Shown: one piece after another, positions 56,905 to 64,000 of the stretch
How positions within the stretch are numbered: the first letter of the stretch is position 1
Layout: every line of letters starts with the position of its first letter
Assembly (NCBI RefSeq): GCF_019100565.1
Contig: NZ_JAHRID010000008.1
Span: forward strand, 124,001 to 188,000
Source: Arsukibacterium indicum
Lineage (GTDB): Bacteria > Pseudomonadota > Gammaproteobacteria > Enterobacterales > Alteromonadaceae
Reading direction: 5' to 3'
Length of the DNA stretch: 64,000 nucleotides
Program-made: the position numbers and the translations under genes
Notes under the pieces: generated by a model
Database searches by the model: none
The model's input: the letters and a program-made list of their open reading frames with translations, nothing else
What the model was told of the DNA's origin: nothing

Positions 56905-56952
56905 TCGCCACTCCGGAGTGTTCAGGTATATTACAAGACCGCCTAGTTTACG

Positions 56953-57585
56953 CTATTTTGCCGGTTTCGCCAACAGTTGGTTAAGCAGCGCTTTCTGTTT
57001 ATACAGCTGACTTTGATAGTTGTTGCGCTGCGCCAGCACGATTCGTTCAAACTCGCCAAGCGCGCTGTCAAAGTTGTCGTTGATAATCAGATAGTCATAC
57101 TCGTCGGCATGGCTCATTTCATTTTGTGCCTCAGCCATCCGTTTAGCGATAACGATTTCACTGTCCTGACCACGCTTTTCAAGTCGTTGTTGCAGCTCAT
57201 CCAGGCTTGGCGGCAAAATAAAAATACTCAGGGTACCCGGCGCTTGTTCCCGGATTTGTCTGGCCCCTTGCCAGTCAATATCAAGAAAAACGTCTATACC
57301 CTGGCTCAGATTAGCAGTAATGGCGCTGCGGGAAGTGCCATAATAATTACCAAAAACTTCGGCCCATTCCAGAAATTCGTTTTCAGCTATCAGCTTCTTA
57401 AACTGCTCGACACTAATAAAATGATAGTGAACGCCATCAATTTCTCCCGGCCGTGGCTGGCGGGTAGTGTGCGATACACTAACCAGCATATCGCCATGTT
57501 TGTTTAGTAGTGCACTGATAAGGGATGATTTACCGGCTCCGCTCGGCGCCGAGACAATAAAGAGGTTACCACTGAGTTCTTGCAT
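56953..57585 (-). CDS. gmk: Guanylate kinase Gmk
   Basis: Phosphorylates GMP to GDP, 210 residues. The P-loop is [13 protein letters not shown] near residue 9, followed by [21 protein letters not shown] (GMP binding) near 37 and [12 protein letters not shown] near 97. First gene of the gmk-rpoZ-spoT unit. Confidence 0.97.
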   Translation of the reverse strand: MQELSGNLFIVSAPSGAGKSSLISALLNKHGDMLVSVSHTTRQPRPGEIDGVHYHFISVEQFKKLIAENEFLEWAEVFGNYYGTSRSAITANLSQGIDVFLDIDWQGARQIREQAPGTLSIFILPPSLDELQQRLEKRGQDSEIVIAKRMAEAQNEMSHADEYDYLIINDNFDSALGEFERIVLAQRNNYQSQLYKQKALLNQLLAKPAK

Positions 57586-57665
57586 TGCATTGCTCTGTCA
57601 GGCCGGGGGCCGGTTAGAATAAACCGCAATTTTAGACTTTCCGCTGCCATGGTGCAAACCAAACG

Positions 57666-58142
57666 CTAGCGTTTAGCTTTGGCTTTGACAGACAACGTCA
57701 GGGTGAAGGTAGCCATTGGCTCGTCGCCATGTAAACTGGGGCAGGTCACCACCACCGACACCGGTTTATTTACCCGTTCGCCGCTGGCCAGCGACTGGTC
57801 AATCATTTGGTCGATAACCGCTCCATCGTTACTGGTGAAATGGACCCTGGCTTCCGGTCTCTTTAAAAACTGGCCCTGAACATCTTTAAAGGCAAAATTA
57901 GCATTAATGCCGCGGGCTTTGGCTTTAGAAAACACCAGAAATGCGCCGGCCAGATCGGCGCCGATTGCAAGCGCACCAAAATAAACACTGCCCAGATGGT
58001 TTTTGGTGCGCCAGCTATGTGGCATGGTCACTTCCAGCGTGGTGTTATTCATCCGGATAATTTTAGGAGAACAAAAACCAATAAGTGGGATATATCGCCA
58101 GGCAAAGAGCTTGAGGCCCCAGTTAGCTTTAAACAAAGACAT
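57666..58142 (-). CDS. DUF4442 hotdog-fold protein (thioesterase-like)
   Basis: 158 residues from the ATG at 58142 (MSLFKANWGLKLFAWRYIPL). The DUF4442 hotdog domain covers most of the protein, with HLGSVYFGALAIGADLAGAF as the core helix region. Family members are presumed acyl-CoA or acyl-ACP thioesterases, but the substrate is unknown. The open frame continues upstream to 58196 without support. A palindrome AAACGCTAGCGTTT (57660-57673) overlaps its stop codon. Confidence 0.8.
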   Translation of the reverse strand: MSLFKANWGLKLFAWRYIPLIGFCSPKIIRMNNTTLEVTMPHSWRTKNHLGSVYFGALAIGADLAGAFLVFSKAKARGINANFAFKDVQGQFLKRPEARVHFTSNDGAVIDQMIDQSLASGERVNKPVSVVVTCPSLHGDEPMATFTLTLSVKAKAKR

Positions 58143-58321
58143 GATAAGCCTGCTGTAGTTATAACAATTCGCAGAGCTTAGCACTGGTAAGACCAATAGC
58201 GCAACATTACCGCTGAGAGGCTAAAAACCACCATTCGTCAGCTTTTGGTAAAAACTGGCACCGGCTTTTTAGTAAAGTAACAGCTATTATCAGAGTGTAA
58301 ACAGAGCAAGGAGCTGGTCTG

Positions 58322-61279
58322 GTGTTCAGATATGTTGTCGCGGCAATATCGTTGTTGATGCTATTGTCAGTCAGTGCCGGTGTCGTGGCGATGCCAGGCG
58401 TGCTGGATAAAACGTCATTGCTGTTCCGTGGCTGGTCAGTTGAAGCAGGGTTGCCGCAAGTGTCTGTATCGGCATTGGCTCAGGATCAGCAGGGTTATAT
58501 CTGGTTAGGTACTCAGGGTGGCCTTGCCCGTTTTGATGGTCATCAATTTACGGTTTTCAACACCGCTAATACACCACAAATTCAATCAAATTTAATTACT
58601 GCACTGTATTACGACAGCAGCAACCGGCTGTGGATTGGTACGGTAAACGGTTTAAGCTATTACGCCAACAATAAGTTTACCGCTGTTGATACCCAACAAT
58701 TTAAACCCGGCGCGATAACCAGCTTTGCTGAGCTGCCAGATGGCCGCTTTTTTGTTGGGGCGAATCAGTTATATCAGTGGCAGACTGAGCAATTAGTGCC
58801 GGTAGCTGAACATGCGAGGCCGGTTTATCAGCTTAGTCAGCAGCAGGATACTTTATGGATAGGCAGCCAGCATGGCTTTGCGTCGTTGCAGCAACAACAA
58901 TACCGTTGGTACCCGGCCCCTGAGGTTGATGAAGCAATGCAGGTAACGGAGTTGGCGGTAAAGGGCAACACGGTTTTCCTTGGCACCAACAAAGGGCTGT
59001 ATCGCTGGCAACAAGGGCGCTGGCAGGCACTTGAGCTACCGGATGGCGTGCCCGGCAGTCGAATTGAACTGATGTATAAAGACAGCCAGCAGCAAGTGTG
59101 GCTGGCGACCCTTAATGGCCTGTATCAGGTTTCGGCTGGCCGGATCATTCAGGTGCAGCAACCTGGCAGCACTGGCCAACCTTTTCGCTGGATTGAAAGC
59201 ATGCTGGAAGATCGGCATAACAATATCTGGCTTGGTAGCCGTACTCATGGCGTTCTTCGTTTACGCAACGCCCTTACCGAGCGGTACAGCACAGCGGTCG
59301 GTCTGCCAGATCCCTATAGCTGGGCGGTGCTGCCCTGGCAACGGCATTTAATGGTGGGTACCAGTCAGGGGATGGCGCTGTTGCGAGACGGAGAGTTTCA
59401 GCCTTTACTAGCCAATCAACAATTAGCCAGTCCTTATGTTTACAGTATGTTGCATCATGAAAATGATCTCTGGGTAGGAACCCGGGCAGGTTTAAGCTTA
59501 CTTAATGCCGACACTCTGGCCTGGCAGAAGAACTTTGTGCAAACCGCGCACTTGCTGATTACTACCATGATAGCTGAGCAGCAGCAGATTTGGGTTGGCA
59601 GCAATGGCGGACTTTATGTTGTGCAGGATGGTGATCTGTCGCAGTTCGGTATTACACCACCATTAAATGAACTGAGTATCAGGGCGTTGCTGGCAGACAG
59701 CCACGGCCGGCTCTGGGTGGGTACGGAATCTGGTTTGTATTTAAGGTCTGCTGACAAGTTTGAACCGGTGCTGGATATGCCACTGGCAAATAAGTTTATC
59801 AGTGTGATTGTCGAATTTCCTGACGGCAATCTACTGATTGGCAGTTTTGATCAGGGGTTTGTGCTGGGTAAGCCTGGCAACTGGCAGCATTTTACCCAGC
59901 AAAATGGTTTACCGGGCAATGGTGTGATGCATGCTGCTCTGGCAAACGATAAACTGATTATCAGTAATTTTGAAGGTTTTTACCGGCTGGATTATCCGGC
60001 TCTGAAACAAGGTGAGATCTCAAAGCTTTATATGTTGGTTGATGACCGTCATCCGGAGGCCGCAACTGACTCGCACCGCTGCTGTAATGGCGCCGGTAGT
60101 AATAAAGGTGTGGTGCATCAGGGCCGGATCTGGTTTCCAACACTTGATGGCGTTGTTGCCCTTCGACTGGACCGGCTTAACAGCACTGCGCCGGTGCCGG
60201 TCCCGGTTATTGAAAGCTTAACCGTTGCCAATAAACAGGTTATTGGCGATGCTGCCCTGCTGGCACCTGAGCAGCGTGACTGGCACTTTCGCTTTAGTGC
60301 ACCTTACTATCATCAGGCTTCATCGATTGATACCCGTTATCAACTGGAGGGGTATGAGCAAAGCTGGATAAATGCCGGTAGCCGGCGCGAGGCGTTTTAC
60401 ACCAATTTGCCACCCGGCAGTTATCGTTTCAATGTGCAGGTTAAGGTGGCCGGCGATTATCGCTGGAGTGATGCGGCTACCATGGATATTCAACTACAAC
60501 CCTACTGGCATGAAACTATCACCGCGCGCTTGCTGCTGACGGGGCTACTGCTGGCATTATTCTGGTTGGTTTACCGGCTGCGCTTAGCATCTCTGGCACA
60601 CGCCCGTGAAGAGTTAAGTCGCCAGGTAACTGAACGCACGCATGAGTTATATCAGGCTAATCAGAAGCTGCAGCAGATGAGTATGCAGGATGCCCTGACC
60701 GAGCTACATAACCGGCATTATCTGGATGTAAATATCGACGCTATGCTGGCCCGGGCGCAACGTAGTGAACAACCGCTGGCCTGGATTCTGCTGGACTTAG
60801 ATTATTTTAAGCGGATTAACGATGAGTATGGCCATCAGCTTGGCGATAATGTGTTGCAGCATTTCGCCGGCATTTTGCAACAGCACAGCCGCAGTAACGA
60901 TCATCTGATCCGCTGGGGTGGTGAAGAGTTTCTGCTGGTACTGGAGCAAAGCAGTGAAGTGCAACATTATATCGAGCGTTTGCAGCAATTGGTGCATAAC
61001 TATCCCTGGCCCCAGCAAATGGGCGTGCCCGTCAGTGTTACCTGTTCAATTGGCGCAACCATTCAGCCACCGGGTTGGGACTGGCAATATGCTTTGTATC
61101 TGGCCGATGCAGCGCTGTATAAAATTAAAAACAGCGGCCGGGCAGATTATATGCTGCTGCAACCTGGGCCAGATGCGCCTGCCAATATAGCCGCCGGCGA
61201 TAAGCGGGCAGAGCTTGATGAACTGCTTGCCAGGAAGTGGTTGATTGCCAGCACAGGCAAACAGCTGGCTGCAGTGTAA
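58322..61279 (+). CDS. Diguanylate cyclase with beta-propeller sensor (Reg_prop, Y_Y_Y, GGDEF)
   Basis: 985 residues starting with GTG, 8 nt after a good AAGGAG. After a signal peptide come about a dozen two-component-type propeller repeats (motifs such as QGYIWLGTQGG, NRLWIGT, NNIWLGS) to about residue 600, a Y_Y_Y domain ending PPGSYRFNVQ, one membrane helix near 740-760, a short coiled coil and a C-terminal GGDEF domain. The active site is GGEEF near residue 866, with an RxxD inhibition site (RSND) five residues before it. It should make c-di-GMP in response to a periplasmic ligand. Confidence 0.9.
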   Translation: MFRYVVAAISLLMLLSVSAGVVAMPGVLDKTSLLFRGWSVEAGLPQVSVSALAQDQQGYIWLGTQGGLARFDGHQFTVFNTANTPQIQSNLITALYYDSSNRLWIGTVNGLSYYANNKFTAVDTQQFKPGAITSFAELPDGRFFVGANQLYQWQTEQLVPVAEHARPVYQLSQQQDTLWIGSQHGFASLQQQQYRWYPAPEVDEAMQVTELAVKGNTVFLGTNKGLYRWQQGRWQALELPDGVPGSRIELMYKDSQQQVWLATLNGLYQVSAGRIIQVQQPGSTGQPFRWIESMLEDRHNNIWLGSRTHGVLRLRNALTERYSTAVGLPDPYSWAVLPWQRHLMVGTSQGMALLRDGEFQPLLANQQLASPYVYSMLHHENDLWVGTRAGLSLLNADTLAWQKNFVQTAHLLITTMIAEQQQIWVGSNGGLYVVQDGDLSQFGITPPLNELSIRALLADSHGRLWVGTESGLYLRSADKFEPVLDMPLANKFISVIVEFPDGNLLIGSFDQGFVLGKPGNWQHFTQQNGLPGNGVMHAALANDKLIISNFEGFYRLDYPALKQGEISKLYMLVDDRHPEAATDSHRCCNGAGSNKGVVHQGRIWFPTLDGVVALRLDRLNSTAPVPVPVIESLTVANKQVIGDAALLAPEQRDWHFRFSAPYYHQASSIDTRYQLEGYEQSWINAGSRREAFYTNLPPGSYRFNVQVKVAGDYRWSDAATMDIQLQPYWHETITARLLLTGLLLALFWLVYRLRLASLAHAREELSRQVTERTHELYQANQKLQQMSMQDALTELHNRHYLDVNIDAMLARAQRSEQPLAWILLDLDYFKRINDEYGHQLGDNVLQHFAGILQQHSRSNDHLIRWGGEEFLLVLEQSSEVQHYIERLQQLVHNYPWPQQMGVPVSVTCSIGATIQPPGWDWQYALYLADAALYKIKNSGRADYMLLQPGPDAPANIAAGDKRAELDELLARKWLIASTGKQLAAV

Positions 61280-61288
61280 GCAAATAAT

Positions 61289-62224
61289 TTAATCAGATTT
61301 TATACCGTCAAGACATGCCAGCAATGGCTGAATGATATTGAGAGCCAGTTGTACTTTAGCACTGTCTCTGGGCGATGTTTTGGTAACGATTGACTGGTTA
61401 AACGGATACTGATACTGGCTGGGACGGATGAAACGGAGTTGATTATTTTCGATATACGGCCGGGCAATTTCTGCCGGCAAAAAGCCGATATAACCGCCGG
61501 ATAAAAGTAGCGCCAGCCGGGTATCAAACTGATAAGCACGGGCACTTGCTTTAAGTTTCTGCAGTTGTTTTCGCCCCTCCGGATTAATATCAATACCTGG
61601 GTGAATAGCCGGGTAACCGGCCAGCGTTTCATCATTAATATCTTCATCTGTTACTGAATATAACGGATGAGCGGAGCCACAGCACAGAAATATCGGGGTA
61701 CTGAAAGCATGTTGATACTGCAAGCCATCAATTTGCCGGTAGCCTGGCATCAGTGCCAGATGAGCCTGATCTTTAAGCAGTGCCAGTTCAATTTGTTGCA
61801 GCGGCATCACATCTAATGCCAGTGTTAGCCGGGGAGCCTGTTGTTGCAAGGCAGCACATACCTTACTGAGCAGTGTTAATCTTGATTGGTCCAGCTGATC
61901 TGCAGTCAGGATAACCAGTTCGCCACTGCATTCGTCGGTTAGGCTGGCAACCAGTTGGCTGAATTGCTGATGGGCCTGCTCCAGTGTCTGAATGGCGTTG
62001 TATACCGCCTGACCTTCCCGGGTTAACGAAAATCCCTGTCGGCCGCGTTGACATAAGTTAAGTTTGAGTCGTTGTTCCAGATTAGCTATATAAATGCTGA
62101 TGGTGGAACGGCCGATATTCAACTCAGTTTCCGCAGCCGTAAAGCCGCCACAGTCAACGACGGTCTGAAATACCCGCAACAGTTTAATATCGTGTTGGGT
62201 CAGGTTTTTAGGCAGCTTACTCAT
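61289..62224 (-). CDS. LysR-family regulator, probably of gabDT
   Basis: 311 residues. N-terminal helix-turn-helix (CGGFTAAETELNIGRSTISIY) and a LysR substrate-binding domain. It is divergent from gabD, the typical place for a LysR activator of the next operon, and a 14-bp palindrome lies between them. The effector is unknown. It converges with the diguanylate cyclase gene, 9 bp apart. Confidence 0.82.
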   Translation of the reverse strand: MSKLPKNLTQHDIKLLRVFQTVVDCGGFTAAETELNIGRSTISIYIANLEQRLKLNLCQRGRQGFSLTREGQAVYNAIQTLEQAHQQFSQLVASLTDECSGELVILTADQLDQSRLTLLSKVCAALQQQAPRLTLALDVMPLQQIELALLKDQAHLALMPGYRQIDGLQYQHAFSTPIFLCCGSAHPLYSVTDEDINDETLAGYPAIHPGIDINPEGRKQLQKLKASARAYQFDTRLALLLSGGYIGFLPAEIARPYIENNQLRFIRPSQYQYPFNQSIVTKTSPRDSAKVQLALNIIQPLLACLDGIKSD

Positions 62225-62229
62225 ATAGA

Positions 62230-62243
62230 TTGATAATTATCAA
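62230..62243. promoter_or_regulatory. Perfect palindrome TTGATAATTATCAA in the lysR-gabD divergent region
   Basis: A 14-bp perfect dyad containing the LysR-type T-N11-A pattern, 5 bp before the LysR start codon and 75 bp before gabD. It is a likely operator for the regulator. Confidence 0.55.
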
Positions 62244-62318
62244 ACTAAGCTTTGAATGTTTGGTATTTAACCTTGTTTGGTTGCGTGTTGCAATAGTCAT
62301 AATTTGATGGAGATGACT

Positions 62319-63770
62319 ATGCAACAGATTGCTTATCCGGCGTTAATCAGACAAGGCTCATTTATTAATGGTGCCTGGCAGCATACCGAAACCACCTTTA
62401 ATGTGGTTAACCCTGCAAACCAGAAGCTACTGATCAGGGTAGCTGCTGCCGGTGCCGCTGAAGCAGAGGAAGCAGTACTGGCAGCAGCCAGCGCGTTTAG
62501 CGGCTGGGCGGCCCGGCCGGCCGCTGAGCGCGCTGACTTACTGCAGCGCTGGTATCAGCTGGTAATACAACATCAGGGGGATCTGGCCCGCTTACTGACG
62601 CTGGAACAGGGTAAGCCCCTGACCGAAGCGAAGGGCGAGATAGCCTACGGTGCCTCTTATATTCAATGGTTTGCCGAGGAGGCAAAGCGACTTTACGGCG
62701 ATACCATACCAGCGCCGTCTGCTGATAAGCGTGTTATTGTCCAGCGTCAGCCGGTAGGCGTGGTAACCGCCATTACCCCATGGAACTTTCCCAATGCCAT
62801 GATTGCCCGCAAAGCCGCTGCTGCACTGGCAGCTGGCTGTACTTTTGTGGTGAAGCCTGCTCATCAGACACCTTTATCTGCATTGGCGCTGGCAGAGCTA
62901 GCACACCAGGCCGGGATCCCGTCTGGGGTATTTAATGTGGTGGTGGGCACTGATGCCAAAGCGATTGGCGACGTGCTGACCCGGCATCCTAAGGTAGCCA
63001 AATTCAGCTTTACCGGTTCTACCGCAGTGGGTAAGCAACTAATAAAGCAATGCGCAGAAGGCGTAAAGCGGGTAACGATGGAGCTGGGTGGTAATGCGCC
63101 TTTTATAGTGTTTGACGATGCTGATCTGGATGCCGCTGTCCAGGGTTTACTGGCATCGAAATTTCGCAATGCCGGCCAGACCTGTGTCTGTGCCAATCGC
63201 ATTTTGGTGCAGCGGAGGGTAGCACAGGCGTTTACTGACAAATTGGCCATTGCCATCACCCAATTGAAAGTGGGTGATGGTTTAACCGGCAACAGCCAGA
63301 TAGGCCCGTTAATCGATAGCAATGCGGTCGAAAAAGTAGCGCAACTGCAGCAGCAAGCCCTGAGTTCAGGCGCGACCTTGTTACTGGGCGGCAAAACAGA
63401 TGAAGCCGGCAGCCAGTTTTACCAGCCAACTTTACTGACAGACATCAGGCCAGATATGGAGATTGCCCGGCAGGAAATTTTTGGCCCCGTGGTGGCGCTG
63501 CAAACTTTTGACAGTGAGCAACAGGCCATAGCGCTTGCCAATGATACCGAGTATGGCCTGGCTGCCTATTTTTACAGCCGGGATATTGGCCGGGGGTTTC
63601 GGGTGGCACAGGCGTTGCAGTTTGGCATGGTTGGTATTAACGACGGCATTATTTCTAATGCAGCGGCCCCGTTTGGCGGTGTTAAACAATCCGGCTACGG
63701 CCGTGAAGGCTCACACTATGGCCTGGACGATTATACCGATTTGAAATACCTCTGTTTAGGCGGACTTTAA
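62319..63770 (+). CDS. gabD: Succinate-semialdehyde dehydrogenase GabD
   Basis: 483 residues from the ATG at 62319, 8 nt after a TGGAG ribosome binding site; this matches the E. coli length. Aldehyde dehydrogenase motifs are present: the NAD(P) site [13 protein letters not shown], the catalytic Glu in [14 protein letters not shown] and the catalytic Cys in [13 protein letters not shown]. It oxidises succinate semialdehyde to succinate in GABA breakdown. It pairs with gabT 50 bp downstream. Confidence 0.93.
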   Translation: MQQIAYPALIRQGSFINGAWQHTETTFNVVNPANQKLLIRVAAAGAAEAEEAVLAAASAFSGWAARPAAERADLLQRWYQLVIQHQGDLARLLTLEQGKPLTEAKGEIAYGASYIQWFAEEAKRLYGDTIPAPSADKRVIVQRQPVGVVTAITPWNFPNAMIARKAAAALAAGCTFVVKPAHQTPLSALALAELAHQAGIPSGVFNVVVGTDAKAIGDVLTRHPKVAKFSFTGSTAVGKQLIKQCAEGVKRVTMELGGNAPFIVFDDADLDAAVQGLLASKFRNAGQTCVCANRILVQRRVAQAFTDKLAIAITQLKVGDGLTGNSQIGPLIDSNAVEKVAQLQQQALSSGATLLLGGKTDEAGSQFYQPTLLTDIRPDMEIARQEIFGPVVALQTFDSEQQAIALANDTEYGLAAYFYSRDIGRGFRVAQALQFGMVGINDGIISNAAAPFGGVKQSGYGREGSHYGLDDYTDLKYLCLGGL

Positions 63771-63820
63771 CCGGCCTGATTTAACAAACTTACAAACTAA
63801 ACCAAGAGCAAGGCAGCAAA

Positions 63821-64000
63821 ATGACGAATCAGCAATTACAACAACGTAAGCAGGCAGTAATGGCGCGGGGGCAAGGCAATTTATATCCGGTATATGTACA
63901 GCGGGCAAAAAATGCGGAGGTATGGGATGTGGAAGGAAACCACTATATTGATTTTGGTACCGGGATTGCTGTCTGTAATACTGGCCATGCTCATCCGAAA
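63821..64000 (+). CDS. gabT: 4-aminobutyrate aminotransferase GabT, 3' end outside the window
   Basis: Only the first 60 residues are present (MTNQQLQQRKQAVMARGQGN...), including WDVEGNHYIDFGTGIAVCNTGH, typical of class III aminotransferases of the GabT type. AAGGCAG provides the ribosome binding site. With gabD it forms the GABA degradation operon: GABA to succinate semialdehyde to succinate. Confidence 0.88.
   Translation, partial: MTNQQLQQRKQAVMARGQGNLYPVYVQRAKNAEVWDVEGNHYIDFGTGIAVCNTGHAHPK

Overview
The window is a chromosomal segment of a Gram-negative gammaproteobacterium. It carries a meso-DAP peptidoglycan pathway, LpxC for lipid A, type IV pili and a MetJ/MetR-style methionine switch. 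Gene order and the style of the intergenic repeats fit the Alteromonadales-like Rheinheimera/Alishewanella/Arsukibacterium group; that placement is an inference, not a proven identification.

Layout. (1) 1-1.95 kb: the 3' part of an L-Ala-D/L-Glu epimerase gene and a convergent RpiR/MurR-type regulator. (2) 2.2-24 kb: a complete division and cell-wall cluster, mraZ-rsmH-ftsL-ftsI-murE-murF-mraY-murD-ftsW-murG-murC-ddlB-ftsQ-ftsA-ftsZ-lpxC, then a convergent dciA-like gene, secA and mutT. It is led by a sigma70-like promoter and four MraZ boxes at exact 10-bp spacing. (3) 24-27.3 kb: accessory genes on the minus strand. These are an unknown secreted protein overlapped by an upstream gene broken at a G7 tract, an IalB-family protein and a PEP-CTERM-like surface protein. 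(4) 27.3-35.5 kb: yacG, zapD, coaE, pilD, pilC, pilB and pilA, all minus strand. A REP-associated transposase and a Phd/ParE toxin-antitoxin pair, flanked by a 62-bp direct repeat, are wedged between pilA and pilB. (5) 35.9-37.5 kb: a HepT/MntA toxin-antitoxin pair and a second REP-associated transposase with its own repeats. (6) 37.5-42 kb: a D-amino-acid transaminase-like gene and a pxpA-pxpB-pxpC operon ending in a DUF4392 D-glutamate cyclase-like gene. (7) 42.1-47.7 kb: a DUF3297 gene, a 1337-residue multi-pass sensor-like protein of unknown function, a 267-bp inverted-repeat element and a UPF0317 (DUF1445) gene. (8) 47.8-51 kb: a MetR-like regulator divergent from mesX-mesD, a folate-independent methionine synthase system, with MetJ and candidate MetR sites between them. 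(9) 51-58.1 kb: gmk-rpoZ-spoT-ridA-(periplasmic binding protein)-recG. (10) 58.3-64 kb: a propeller-GGDEF diguanylate cyclase, a LysR regulator and divergent gabD-gabT (gabT is cut by the window end).

How the genes work together. The main cluster builds UDP-MurNAc-pentapeptide and lipid II and couples this to the divisome. The D-glutamate-related genes at both ends of the accessory part (epimerase, transaminase, split cyclase, 5-oxoprolinase) suggest recycling or breakdown of cell-wall-derived D-glutamate and pyroglutamate. The methionine locus has two layers of predicted control, repression through MetJ boxes and activation through MetR-like sites. No tRNA, rRNA or CRISPR array was seen.
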